DNA of 64,000 nucleotides from Nephrocerus scutellatus (taxonomy: Eukaryota > Arthropoda > Insecta > Diptera > Pipunculidae), in NCBI GenBank assembly GCA_947095585.1, contig OX352763.1, forward strand, positions 13,193,462-13,257,461, written 5' to 3'. Below are positions 43,896-55,350 of this stretch, piece after piece; positions within the stretch are counted from its first letter, which is position 1, and the number at the start of each line of letters is the position of its first letter. Made by a program: the position numbers and the translations under genes. Below the pieces are notes generated by a model that worked only from the letters and a program-made list of their open reading frames with translations, searched no databases and was not told where the DNA came from.

Positions 43896-46139
43896 ATAGG
43901 AATTGGAAGTGAAATTTCTTAAGAAAACTGGAAATTTCGTGTCAATCGGAATCAGTCGAAGGCAGACTCAGAACATCCACAGATATTCGTAAATCGAATG
44001 TTGTATTCATATACATGTTACACGTCAATTGCATGTGTTATGCTCATGTGTAACATGCAACATATAGTTTGCAATTATAAACTCGTTCAAGGATTCCATA
44101 TATCTTCTATTTGATTACGGCATTGATCGGCCGGTTTTTATCTTTATTTGACTGACTATGGATAGACAAGAATTACGCATGATTGCGTCGAGAATGTTTC
44201 CATTAATTTACCTCATCCAGGTGCAACAGTCATGTCAGGACACATTCCATGAACATATCTGTATCTATTAAAATTGAAATATCGCGTGCTAACATATTCG
44301 TAGTCTCTTTACGCATTTGTGGATCTAAGCGATACACTAATCAAGTCAGTTGAAGCTCGTTGATAGTATGCTAGCATTGGTGTGATAACCTTTACTTAAA
44401 AGACAGGACTGCACAATACCGACTTTTTTGCTGTTTGCTAATCTCTTCCTTTTTCATGCCATGTACAGGAATCGAAATAGGGAACGAATGAGAGCTTTCA
44501 TGATCTTGTTACAATTTTCTGATTTCATTACACTTGGATGAAATGTGTGATGTGCAAACAAATCGGTTAAAGAAAATATAAATAATATCCGTTAATTCTA
44601 ATCTAGTGATACAAGTGTCAGCAAAACAAGACAGATGCGTTCATTGACTTGACAAGTGAGGTTGGTCACGTTTTCTACCACTGACGGACAGCAAGTCGCA
44701 AAGCCTCATTGACGACGACGAGCAAACAAAAAAAAAAATTAATTAGTTGTCATGAGAATTTATTGTTTAGATGTAGCTTTGTATGGCTCTGGAGGTGTGC
44801 GCGCTGCCCACAAAGACAACACAGAAGAGGTTCTCCTCTGGCTTCGCCATCAACAGTACGATTGATTCGCCACTGCCTCGGCGAGAAGCGGCGGAAAGGA
44901 GTTTCTCGCTGTAGAAACGCATGATTCATTAGAAAGGCGTATCGGCGTTGAAACATAACATCTAATAGACTACTACCTAACTAAAGTTCTAACACTGTTG
45001 CATTTAATTGCATAGCATAGGTATCCGAGCAATTCATAAAGGTGTTTCTCTGCATCCTAGCGATTTCGAGTTTTCATTTGCATCCGTATTTGCTGTTATT
45101 TTCTACGTTCTAATCAACACTTATCACGTCTATTACTATCAAGCGTGCTCTTTATCTACACAAGAGAAATATTTTTTCATAAATCAATGCTGATTGATTG
45201 TTTATGTAGAAATTTGATAAATTTGCGCTTTATCTGTTTATTTATTTGTGTAAATAATGGCCTTATGTAAATTTGGGAAACATTTTCATTAATGTCTTAA
45301 TCTTCGTTCCGTTAAATACCTTTCGGTATTTTTATTCTTCTTTTAAATTTTTTTGTTTTATTTAACTGTCTGCTTTGTGTCCTGTTTTTTTTTTAAATAA
45401 GTGGAGCCATACTTTGGTGACCTTTTGCCTAGCTACTGTTTTCCAGTCGACAATGATGCTTGTCTTTCAAAGGTAAAAATTCCACAAAAAAAAAAACAAA
45501 AGTTGCAATTAATTTTCAAAAGGACACTGACCTATGTTAGAGAAAAATGTCATCAGTGTAGATATATATTGGTCAAAAACTTGATAACAACACATTAAGT
45601 ATAAAAAATTAATTGTAATATGTTATCTGAACAAATTGATTATTGATTCCAAAGTCAAAGCAATGTCCAACGCTATTCTGATTTCTAAATATCTTTAGTA
45701 CTTTAGCACAACTGCTGACAGATTTCTAACACTTTCCACAGTTTGCTTTGTTTTTGATAAAAAACCTGAACTTGAGTGTCAATAATACGGGAATATGTGT
45801 CTCTTTAGAATGTGTTCACAGATAGCAACTTAACTCCAAATTTAAATTTATTGACAATAAAAATCCAAAACTAATCACAATATATCGCAATAAAGATGCT
45901 GCAGCTATCGATATGAATAAAGAACTCACCTACGATATGAAGACTCAATTGCGATAAAATTTCGCTGGACAGTTACTTGTGTATCTAAAGCTATTAGAAT
46001 ATTTTGCTTAATAATGTCATCGTGATATTGTAGTTGATAACGCTACGATGACGACGATATCGAATGATGGTGGTTCATAAGTGAGAAAATTTATACGATG
46101 CATACGGCAGTGGACACGACAGTTGCCACTTGTCATTAA
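43896..46139. other. Unassigned sequence with one odd block
   Basis: 44740-44960 is GC-raised. The plus frame starting VALYGSGGVRAAHKDNTEEV is interrupted by a stop, and the opposite strand is open for 68 codons. I recognise neither. Elsewhere the DNA is AT-rich, with a 65-codon frame at 45401-45598 of no recognised type. Confidence 0.35.
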
Positions 46140-46560
46140 GCGAAATCAGGCAATAATCTCAGTGTTCTACATTGCATGTGGACAAATCTTATACGACCAC
46201 AAGTAATTAAAATGTTGTGTTTGATGCGTATCCGCATGTTAAATTAATATAAATGTCATATTTGCTAAAATAACCATTTTCTTGAAATAAAATAGCAAAT
46301 AAATGGCTTAAGCTGATAGCGCCAAGTGTTTGCCGAGCGATGTAGGATTGTAACTATATTACATATACTGCACTACGAATCTTGACAGAAGAAAGTCAAA
46401 TCTGGTTTCTATGAACTGAACTACTGTACAATGATGATAAGTTGTCTTAAACTTTTGTGATTGGTCTTAAACTTTAGTTTTAACAAAATAAGCATAGTGA
46501 TCATATTATATTTTAATGAAAGGACGAGAACGAAAAACACATTTGTGATAATACAGCTGA
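46140..46560 (+). repeat. Diverged duplicated segment, copy 1
   Basis: It aligns with 50275-50650 in the same orientation. Shared blocks include GTATCCGCATGTT, CTTGAAATAAAATA, AGCTGATAGCGCCAAG, GCCGAGCG.TGTAGGAT and TTTTAGTTTTAACAA. Spacing is conserved with small indels. No coding reading is preserved in both. Confidence 0.75.
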
Positions 46561-46789
46561 TTATGACCAGCTTGGTCATAGCTTTTATGTAGCTTTTATT
46601 ACAGTTTATTAAACGCAATAATGATAAACTAAATAATATGATAATTGTCCCCACAAAAGTGCAAATTTTCATATAAATAACTTTTTTGTTGAATTTGTTG
46701 GAAAGGAATATACCCATTTTACCCTAAAAGTTGGAGCACGATGTACTCGATTCATACAGGTATAAAGGAAAGGAATCCTCATAAACTTT
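46561..46789. other. AT-rich gap
   Basis: The minus strand is open over 46421-46717 with a hydrophobic translation, probably because of T-rich composition. Nothing is supported. Confidence 0.4.
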
Positions 46790-48905
46790 CACGCACCTAC
46801 AGAGGATTTCCCCAGATGATGAAAAAGAATCAGTCGAACGGGAACTCCATGCCTGCCCTCAGTATGATGTAAAAATTATTTTGGGGGATGTGAATGCTAA
46901 ACAAGTTAGTGAGTCAGTATTCAAGCAGTACATTGGCAGCTTATACGAGAATACTAATGACAATGGACAAATAGTCATAGAGATGGTAGCAAGCAATAAT
47001 TTGGTCGTTAAGAGTACAAGGTTTGCGCGAAATATATCCACAAAGCCACCTGGGTATCTCCTGATGGAGCCACTCGCAACCAGATAGACCACGTGTTGAT
47101 AGACCGACGCCACACCCCGTACCAGATGACGGTACGAACGTACCGAGGTGCCAACGTCGACTCGGACCACTATCTTGTTGGTATGGTGCTCCGAGCGCGG
47201 ATTGCATCATCACGAAAGACTGCATCCGCGAATAAGATTCGAGTCAACACGGCTGCCCTTCGCAACTAAGAGACCAGAAACAACTACGGCCAAGCGATAG
47301 GACTCGCCCTAAATGCAGGGAGAGTAAGTCCTGGGGCAGAGATCTCGGGCGTAGAGGGACACGCCTTAAGAATACTTTCATTAGTACTGCTGACTCCATC
47401 TTAGGCGGTAGTCGTGGAGATCGGAATGACTGATTCGATGAGGAATGTAAGCTAGCGAATGCACATAAGAATGTTGCGTACCGAGCAATGCAACAATCTC
47501 ATAGAACGCGGACACGCGAAGATGAATATAAAGGGGAATCTGATCTTCGATCTCAAAGGCATCTTGGAGCGATGGAAAGAGCACTTTCATATATTGCTAA
47601 ATGGCCAGCCAACAGAGGACTTGGAGGCTCCACCTAAGACCAAACTATGCTGCCAAGCATAGACGAATTTAACTCTGCGATAAATCGGCTCAGTAATTAT
47701 TGTGGTATAACGTTGTTGAGTACCGCGTATAAGATTTTCTGCTCTATTCTTCAAGGCAGGATATCTCCATCATTGGTCCATATCAGTGTAGATTCATCCC
47801 AGGCAAATCAACAATTGATCAGATATACACCCTTAGGCAGGTGATGGAAAATTGGCCAGTGTTTCAAAACTCACTACACCATATTTTTGTAGACTTTAAA
47901 GACGCCTATGATAGCATAGCCAGAGTAGAAATGTATAAAGCCAGAGAGAATTCGGCATCCCAAATAAACTGACACGACTATGTAGGTTAACCATGATCAA
48001 TGTTGTAAGCTAAATAAAAATATCCGGATCACTATTAAGCCCATTCAACATCTATAACAGGATTCGACAAGGGGATGGACTGGCCTGCGTCCTGTTCAAC
48101 CTGGCGTTAGAGAAAGTAATCCGAGACTCTGACGTAACGGCGACAGGAACAATCCCCTATAAGTCCATTTAGATACTGTCTTACGCAGATGATACTGACA
48201 TCGTTAGTAGAAACCCAAGAAAGCTTTCATTCAGATCGAGCAGGCGGCACGAAATCTGAAGCTGCACAGCACATATATGAGAGCTAAACAAAGTACATGG
48301 TGGCCACGTCTACGAGTAGAAGATCCCTCAATTAAAATATTGGAGCGCGAATTGGAAGTGGTGCAATCCTTTAACTATCTCAGGTCAACTGTTGCAGCCG
48401 GTAACAGCATGAAACTAGAAATACGCCAACAAATCCTACTATAGTCTGTCAAGACTCTTCAAATACAGGAACTTAACCATACCATCCAAGCTGCTGGTTT
48501 ATAAGACAATGATCATACTAGTACTTACATACGGATCCGAGACTTGGGTGCTTTGTAAAATGCATTCTGACCTCTTAGCCACGTTTGAAAGAAAAGTCTT
48601 ACGGAGAATTGTTGGCCCCGTATGTGAGGAAGGACGATTCTGGAGACTCTACAATGATGAGATCTACGAGCGTTACTGCGATATCGACACCGTGAGGAAA
48701 ATTAAGCTCAGTAGGCTTAAGGTAGGCCTTTGCGGTAGGATTTTTAGAACCCGACAGCGAGGTCGGTAAAGTCTACGCTGGAAGGATTTCGTAGACCAGG
48801 ACGCCTAGAATTTAGGGATGCAAAACTGGTTGACATCGGCTCAAAAGCGGGAATTTTTGCGGGAGGCCAGGACCGGACCCAGGTCGTAGAGCCCAATAAG
48901 ATGAT
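46790..48905 (+). mobile_element. RTE-type LINE, longest copy in the window
   Basis: From the left it encodes VKIILGDVNAK, VIEMVASNNLVV and the ATRNQ block of the endonuclease, with catalytic SDH intact at 47162-47170. Next come the linker (LIFDLKGILERW), RT blocks (LSTAYKIFCSILQGR, SFQANQQLI-like), GDGLACVLFNLALEK and an intact YADD at 48182-48193. The thumb follows with VLTYGSETWVL and RRIVGPVCEEGRFWRLYNDE, then DIDTVRKIKLSRLKVGL. The last part, near GCCAGGACCGGACCC, is the 3' end shared with 60.05 kb. Stops and frameshifts occur throughout, and the 5' leader is absent. Confidence 0.88.
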
Positions 48906-49172
48906 ATCCGTATCCTTAGCTGGCTGGCTGGCTGTTCAGACCTTGTGATCACCTTGTGAGCACTTCCTAAAGCCCGATTCAAACTTTGCACATGTGTATC
49001 TCTCATGACAATACTTTCTATTAAAATTCTATATAAATATTTTACAAAATTTACCCGGTTTTTTTTCAAATTTTATACGTATTTGTATCTTTGTATTTCC
49101 GATGGAAAACACTTTTTAAAAAAATTCGGAAGTGATCGGGTTCGTGGTCGACCCCATACAAATTTTATAAAA
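48906..49172 (+). repeat. Dispersed 110-bp-type repeat, partial
   Basis: After GGCTGGCTGGCTGGC come CCGATTCAAACTTTGCACAT, GTGTATCTCTCATGAC and CCATACAAATTTTATAAAA. These match units at 53040 and 55465-55930. Two unit starts are visible, the second diverged. It abuts a Harbinger relic on its right and the RTE 3' end on its left. Confidence 0.7.
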
Positions 49173-49620
49173 AGAGTATTCTAGTAACTGTTGGTTGACA
49201 AATGCCATGGAGATCCCCAAATGGAAGGATTTTAATCAACTTATACGCTTACAAACCATTTTAAAAGAAAAAGTTGGTACCTATATCACTCTGGTGGACA
49301 TTTCTTCCAAAAAATCTTAATGCAGTAAGAATTTGCAGGCTTGGAGGAATGGGCAATACTCTGTTATTAGGAAGTTCTTCAATGTTAAGTAAATTTATTA
49401 TATAATTTGCTGTTTCTTTGTCGAATCGATATCGTTCGTATAATTGTTTATCATTAAGTTCAAAAGGATCGACACGTGAATTATATACTTAACGTTGTCC
49501 TGCTGCTGGCACAGTTTGAACAACATTTATTAAATAGATGTCTTCAAAAATATTTAAATCTTCTTCAATATCCATATCGATTGACATTTTTAAGTAACAA
49601 ATAATATTAATTTTCATTAA
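49173..49620 (-). mobile_element. PIF/Harbinger nuclease, N-terminal relic
   Basis: From an ATG at 49587 the minus strand gives MSIDMDIEEDLNIFED and an acidic start, then one in-frame stop, then RVDPFELNDKQLYERYRFDK, ELPNNRVLPIPPSLQILTAL and, after a frame break, LPFGDLHGICQPTVTRI. These are the helical N-terminal region and the L.AL.(F/Y)-G-DLHGISQPTVSR block before the DDE domain of HARBI1-like nucleases. The catalytic domain is missing. A dispersed repeat takes over at its 3' side. Confidence 0.85.
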
Positions 49621-49839
49621 TGTATAATACTTTTTATTGAAACCAATCAAAAGATATTTTGACATTTAAAAGCTTAAATAGCAACTTAAACACAGCACTA
49701 CCTATGTTTAAAGTTAGCCCTCAGGTTAACTGTTAAGCATAGGTTTAAATTTGTTTATGAATAGCTTAAACTTCAGGTTTGCTTGGTCACAACTTAGCAT
49801 CAGTTTAAAAATTGTCTATATGCCCCATATTGTTAAAAT
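49621..49839. other. AT-rich sequence with TTAAC-rich words
   Basis: Words such as GGTTTAAATTTGT and CAGGTTAACTGTTAAGC recur. No element is defined. Confidence 0.35.
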
Positions 49840-50259
49840 GGATATCTTCTTATCTGGAAAACCGTCCGTATAGCGTTCGCTTCAGTATCCGTCCTATCGA
49901 TCATATTCTTGGCCACCTATGGTGTTCCATAAGTGAGCCATCTATGCCCCTTACTCTTCATCCTAACTATAAATGATCTTGAGAGGGTCATTAAACACTG
50001 CGCCCACTCTCCCTACGCGGACGATACCAATATTTTTAAACATTCTTCTTCACCACAAGACTTATTCAACATGACCTGGTGCATCAAAAACTGCTTAGAG
50101 TTCAATATCGCCAAATGCCAATATATTACCTCTTCATGTAAGTCCAACAAGTCACCTCCCCGACATTACCTTCTTCACGGTGAACCCATATATCAAGTGC
50201 AATCTTTTCGTGTCAGCATATTGTACGACAGGGAGCTGAATAGCCAATGTCATGAATGA
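49840..50259 (+). mobile_element. Jockey/CR1-type LINE, RT palm relic
   Basis: The translation around 49945 gives HLCPLLFILTINDLERVIKH, matching GSxLGPLLFxLxINDL. HSPYADDTNIFK is an intact YADD box. Next come LEFNIAKCQYITSSCKSN (LExNxxKC) and HGEPIYQVQSFR, which precedes the LGVxxD block. One frame covers most of it (49933-50259). The family differs from the FADDSTL jockey-like relics elsewhere in the window. No other domain survives. Confidence 0.85.
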
Positions 50260-50274
50260 TGATGAAATAATTCA

Positions 50275-50650
50275 CAAACCCAACTCATCACTTACATTCC
50301 ATAAGAACAAATTTTATTCGACCACATGTAGTTACAATGTTGTTTTTTCCGTATCCGCATGTTTCGTTAATATAAGTATTATATTTTCTAAAAAAACTAT
50401 TTCCTTGAAATAAAATACCTAATAAACGGTTTTAGCTGATAGCGCCAAGGGTTGTGCCGAGCGCTGTAGGATGTACATTACACATTCCTCTGCGAATCTC
50501 GACATAAGAAAGTATAATCTGGTACTAATCTACAGCGATAAATTTTATTTACTATTAAAATGGGTTTTAAGTTTTAGTTTTAACAATCTAAGCAATAAAC
50601 ACATAATGTTTCGCTGGAAGAACGAGGGAACTGTTGTCTTTCCTTAAATA
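50275..50650 (+). repeat. Diverged duplicated segment, copy 2
   Basis: This is the counterpart of 46140-46560, starting near TTATTCGACCACATGTAG and running to TTTTAGTTTTAACAATC and beyond. The order of matching blocks is the same. Copies are about 4.1 kb apart with RTE, Harbinger and jockey relics between them. Confidence 0.75.
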
Positions 50651-52914
50651 AATTAAAATCTATGTTGATGATCCTGTTATCCCAAAATATCCCAAAGTAT
50701 GTAAATACGAGTATACATACTACTACTCGAAAAACTTATTTAATAAATAGGCGGAAATGGTGTTAAATGAACATCAGCGATCGTGTTAGCAGCTTCAGTT
50801 TGGGTGTACATCACAGCAGTTTTATTAGATTTTAATAATTATCCGATCGAAAGCGTCACGGTTCTGTATGAGCACTTAAAAGTTTTATCTTCGTGTTTTA
50901 TCTTAATCGCGCAATTGCCAGGCGGCTACATCATAATCAAAACATCAACGGATGCCTAGCTGAAGACCACCAATGAAGCATTCAATGTAAGGAAAATCAT
51001 TGATGGACGAAACACAGCGTATTAGAACAGCAGGTAGCTTCAATGTAATAAACCCATTTTAGACGAGCCACGAGCCGGAACTACTGAATGTTTCTTTTTT
51101 AGGAATACTAAGTATTGATCTCAGAATATAATTCTGATAATCTGTTAATTTGTTCTGGTTCCCGTTTGGCAAAACGAAGGTGTTACCACATAGTCATTAT
51201 CGCCAAGACCGTATAAAAAAATATTTAGTTTCGCAATACTTGTAAAAAAAATTTTGTTTAACAAACGTTTATTTATTTGGCTTTAGTAATAGTTTTTAGA
51301 AATGTTCGAGACTTTAGTTTTCTGTTGTTATGCTGTGGAAACTCTCAAAGCAGGGTGGGTAAAGGCCGAAATTGGACTTTTTGCAGATTAGTCTTGTCGT
51401 AGAGTGACAAAACTCAGAGATTTGCTGAAGGTCCAACATAATGGCTCATTTTATCGAAGTGTACGTCAGAGTCGAAAATGTTGTTCTTCTTGAATTTCTG
51501 AATGCGCGAAAGATCGACATACTTTTTGCAATAGTGCGTTTCAATTGTTCGCCTAAATTGTTTATGTGACCTAGATTCCTAAGAATCCACGAATTTTAAA
51601 CAGCCACTTGAAGTAAGTACGTGAAGATGGACCACCGTCATTTTTTTTGTTCTAGTGGACATATGGAAGGTAAGAAGTATTTTGAACTATCCTGCCTATG
51701 CCACCCATAGCTTTATTATATTCTAGCAATAAGTCGAAGAACGCTTATATGAGTAAAATTCTCATCAAATATCCCTTGGCAAATCCAATAGCATTAGTTC
51801 CAAATATTGTTGATGCCGTACACACCACACACAGAGTTGTCCATCAATTTCGTAACTGTAATATCCACATTTGTGATAGCTTTGGAATAGTGAGTACCTC
51901 TTGTTGTCTTACTTATTTTATCATTTTTCGGCAATGGACAATTTCTTGGAAATCGTGGATCTCTTATGGTTTCAGTGGCATTATATCATTAATGTTTCAA
52001 TTAGTATAACACAGGAATGCCAATAAAAAATTACCCAATATAGAAGTAATAAGGAAAAACTTTCAATTCCGGAGGCATACTATGTATCATATTCAACAAG
52101 TGAGCAACACATTGCCAAATTTGTTTTCTAAAATTGAGCTTATACGGGGATTCTATCCCTGGTATATTTCTAAATTTATAATGTATCCCAGTGGTGTATC
52201 ATCTAGGGGCTTGGCACCAATGAACTGCTAACAACCATGTCAGCCATACTAGTCTATCATGTACTACTCATCATAAGATTAGTCCTGCTCTGGATAACGC
52301 AGTTAGAGAAAGCCAATCCAAAATGCGGATTCATTTCAGTCATTTCATTTTGAAATGGGGCTAAAAACACAACGTGCCAAGGCAGATACGATCATAGTAA
52401 TATACGAGCTGCCATCTCTACACCAGTATGACTTTTTGTCTCCAACTTTAGAGTACCGATAACTAACATAATACCAATAAAAGCACTAAGTTAATTTGTT
52501 GTTATCTCTGCATTGCCACTTCCTTGCAGAATTCCAATTCATTAATTTTCTCTGAAATCAGCTGTAACGTGTTTCCTTATCAAAGAATCGTTCAAACATC
52601 TCCCAGGCGGAAAGACTAGAGTCTGTGTAGTTTTCAGGTGAAAATATGAATCTGCTAGGTTTCCGCTTTTGACTAAAAAGAATCCCGATAAGCGGTATTT
52701 TTTTTAATGTTATTTGGGGATAGCTCATCAGCTTGTTCTGCAACAGAATTGGGTCCATGGTCTATTTATTAAAGCATTTGGGCTCGCATGGTTCTGGTTT
52801 CGTGATTATTTTCGTTATTGCTTTTTCAATGAATCACGGAGAGTTCTGAGAAAATAAATTGAAACCGACTACAAACGTAAGGAATGTGATCTATTGTAAA
52901 TTACATTCCTTCGA
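50651..52914. other. Unassigned sequence
   Basis: A 103-codon frame at 51698-52009 and a 66-codon minus frame at 52558-52758 have no recognised features. A hairpin with about 10-bp arms (AAGGAATGTG...TACATTCCTT) lies at 52880-52912, next to the foldback element. Otherwise nothing is seen. Confidence 0.4.
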
Positions 52915-53168
52915 TTTTTAAATTCTCTATATTAACTTCACTTGCCCGTGACACGGATGTCGGACGTTTGTCGGACGTCTTTCGGTCGTCGTGGAATCTT
53001 GCGGTCAATTTTTAACTCACTTCCCAAAGCCCTATTAAATTGAAATTTTGCACACATGTGTATTTCCGGAGACAACACTTTCTATTCAAATTTGAGGCCC
53101 CTCGGGCCCCGGGCTCGGGGGGCTCCCATACAAATATTTTACAAAAGCTCATTCAGGAAATAAGTTTA

Positions 53169-53780
53169 TCTATATATATAAAAATGAATGTCTGTGTGTT
53201 TGACTCCAATAGAATCGTAAACTATGGATTTGATCATGTGATGATCTTTAGCAAAGTTGTTGCGCATGAGCCCGCGATGGTTTCTGAGTTGGTTCCCGCT
53301 AGGTGGCGCTGGTGTCGTTTTTTTCCGAAAATTCTTATTTATGGAACGAATTGGCTCAAATTCACACCATATAATAAAAAGAAAGTCGTTGACAAAATTT
53401 GGACCCGATAGGTGGCGCTGGTGTCGTTTTTGCCGAAATTTCTTATTTATGGAACGATTTGGTTCAAATTCACACCATATAATATTTAAATAAAAAGAAA
53501 GTCGTTGACAAATTTGGACCCGATAGGTGGCGCTGGGGTGGAAAATGTAGTTTTCCCTGTATATGATCTTCATATAAAGAATATTCGAACAAGCGTACAT
53601 TTTTTGCCTGTATAAGTGTCGATTCTATAGTTTTCTGTATTGGTGAGTTGGTTAGTTATTGGGGTGTAAGTGGGCGGGAGGTCAGTGGGCGGGGGTCAGT
53701 TGAATGGGGCAGCCAGGAAACGCGGGTTTAAGTGGGCGTGGCGTCAGTGGGCGGGTAGCAAAGCACCCGGGAACAGCTAG
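53169..53780 (+). mobile_element. Non-autonomous Helitron, 612 bp
   Basis: It begins TCTATATATATAAAAATGAA, a classical insect Helitron start, preceded by A. It ends CAGCTAG followed by T, so it sits between A and T as expected. Just before the end is a hairpin, CGGGT (53752-53756) pairing with ACCCG (53765-53769) with an 8-base loop. There is no Rep/helicase gene; rolling-circle movement would need one elsewhere. The middle carries GGTGGCGCTGG repeats. Confidence 0.92.
53301..53540. repeat. Tandem repeat inside the Helitron, about 109-115 bp
   Basis: AGGTGGCGCTGGTGTCG starts at 53301 and 53410, and a third start (AGGTGGCGCTGG) is at 53525. Each full unit contains TTCTTATTTATGGAACGA, then TTCACACCATATAAT and AAAGAAAGTCGTTGACAAA. 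There are just over two units. Confidence 0.9.
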
Positions 53781-53909
53781 TATTTAATAAAAATAAAAAA
53801 ATTATTGAACATAATTTAAATCATATATCAATCACAATAGCTGAAGAGTTCATGCCGGAAATAACGGCTTATATATATGTATAGCAGTTTGGGTTTTGTA
53901 TTTTTTTTA
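53781..53909. other. AT-rich spacer in the composite element
   Basis: No feature is seen. Confidence 0.4.
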
Positions 53910-54830
53910 TATCCTTTAATTGTAGGATGACCATACCGTTATTCGTGTGGCGCACTTCATCAGACTTCTCCAACTTAGTTGTGACTTAGTATTGAAAAAG
54001 GAGAGGATCTGTTCCTTGACTGAGCTTATTGGACAGTTGTTATCTCTTTCTGTAGAGCCAGTGTCCATAGTCTCCCTTGTTTGCCAATTCGTCAGCCCTC
54101 TCGATTTCCTCAATGTTACAGTAATATTCAGGATTTGGCTAATCCAAGACAATTCTTCTTGGCGCTGTTTAACAAGTTTTGATTTTATGATGGTCGCATG
54201 AATCGCATTTATGGCAGATTGACTGTGAACACATATGTCCAGCCTTCTGATTTGTGCGTTACTGAGACTTATTGCCCTCCAGGATGTCTTTGCTGCCTGA
54301 AAGTTTCTAGCTGAATCGGATGTATGTGTGACAGATTAAGATCATCCGAAAAAACACCTGTGCCGACTTCATCCTTTATCTTAGATCAGTCAATAAATAT
54401 GGTTACATCATATTGCCTTTTACTACCCAATCCTTCCTTCCAGCAAGAGCTAAATTTAAGTTTAGGTTTAAGTTTCAGTAATCAGGATGTTATCATAACT
54501 TCAGGCACTGTCTGCAGTGTATTATTCAGTCGGACATGACCGTGGAGATACTGTAATGCTAGCTGCTGGCGATTGCTGTAATCTGCCGAGCTTGCTGGCA
54601 TTGTGCTTATTCCTCACTGCTAACCACCAAACTAGCGATCCTTAGGTAAGAATTGGTCTTACAACAGCTGTGTACAGCCAGATAGCCATCCTTGGTTGAA
54701 GGTCCAATGCCCTCAAGCTGAGCTTTCTATCGAATATTACACCAAGATATTTGGCGCTTGGTGTAAGACTGACACTATAACGAATAAGTTTTTCCAATTT
54801 TCCGGGCAACTTTTCCGCATAATCCTTATT
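53910..54830 (-). mobile_element. LOA/R1-type LINE, RT thumb plus RNase H relic
   Basis: The minus strand encodes SAKYLGVIFDRKLSLRAL, then IWLYTAVVRPILT and GSLVWW (RT thumb). Next come DWSKIKDEVGTGVFSDD, equivalent to the TDGSK...GAGV start of RNase H with the first Asp-Gly changed, and NAIHATIIKSKLVK. After another break comes a C-terminal region ending LSWRSLMKCATRITVWSSYN, matching the W...W...P.YN terminus. The order is right for a single pol protein. Stops and frameshifts are scattered, and the RT palm is missing. Confidence 0.82.
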
Positions 54831-54859
54831 CGGACGAATATTATAAAATAAAAAAACAA

Positions 54860-54893
54860 CCCATGAAAATTAAAATTTTTCATGTAAATTCTG
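54860..54893. repeat. 33-bp inverted repeat, left copy
   Basis: CCCATGAAAATTAAAATTTT and the following TTCATGTAAATTCT form the inverted partner of 55986-56020. Confidence 0.75.
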
Positions 54894-55350
54894 TAATAGT
54901 AGTTACATATGTGTGCAAAGTTTGAACCGGCCTAATTTGGAAAAAATTAATATTGTTGTCGTAAATAAAGCAGCGCTGCCTACAAGCGTCACTCATCAGC
55001 GGACACAGAACACAATCATTATAGTATGATATGAACTGGAAAAAAAATGGGAAATTTGTATGGGAGCCCCCCGATCCCGCAGCCCGATATTTCTGAAAGT
55101 ATTGTCACCGGAAATATACATGTGTGCAAAATTTTAATAAAGTCGGGTTTTGGGAAGTGAGTTAAAAATTGATCAGAAAATCTGACCAGCCAGCCAGCCA
55201 GCCACGTGCACGCGAAGTTAATATAGAGAATTTAAAAATGAGCCAATTCGGTACAGCTGTTCTCAAGTGATGCGGTGTTTTCTGGGATCCAAACTACGAA
55301 CCGCTCTCAGAAATCCATCAATATTTTGTTTAAGTTTCTATGTTTCTTAT

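Larger units (their letters stand above)
52915..55238. mobile_element. Foldback-like composite element with long inverted arms
   Basis: The left arm (52915 to about 53135) and right arm (about 55025-55238) are inverted copies. Both start TTTTTAAATTCTCTATATTA, both have a TTTTTAACTCACTTCCCAAA segment, GCACACATGT, a CCGG-GACAA block, and a G-rich GGGGGGCTCCCATACAAAT end. The match spans about 200 bp with gaps. The centre holds a Helitron and a LINE relic that probably inserted or were captured. No coding sequence belongs to the element itself, and no clear target duplication is seen. Confidence 0.75.

Noticed and set aside
46859..47225. Minus-strand frames of 103 and 94 codons
   Set aside because: They are antisense to the plus-strand RTE endonuclease.
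53166..53600. 144-codon minus and 123-codon plus frames in the Helitron
   Set aside because: Both run through the internal 109-115-bp repeat of a non-coding Helitron.
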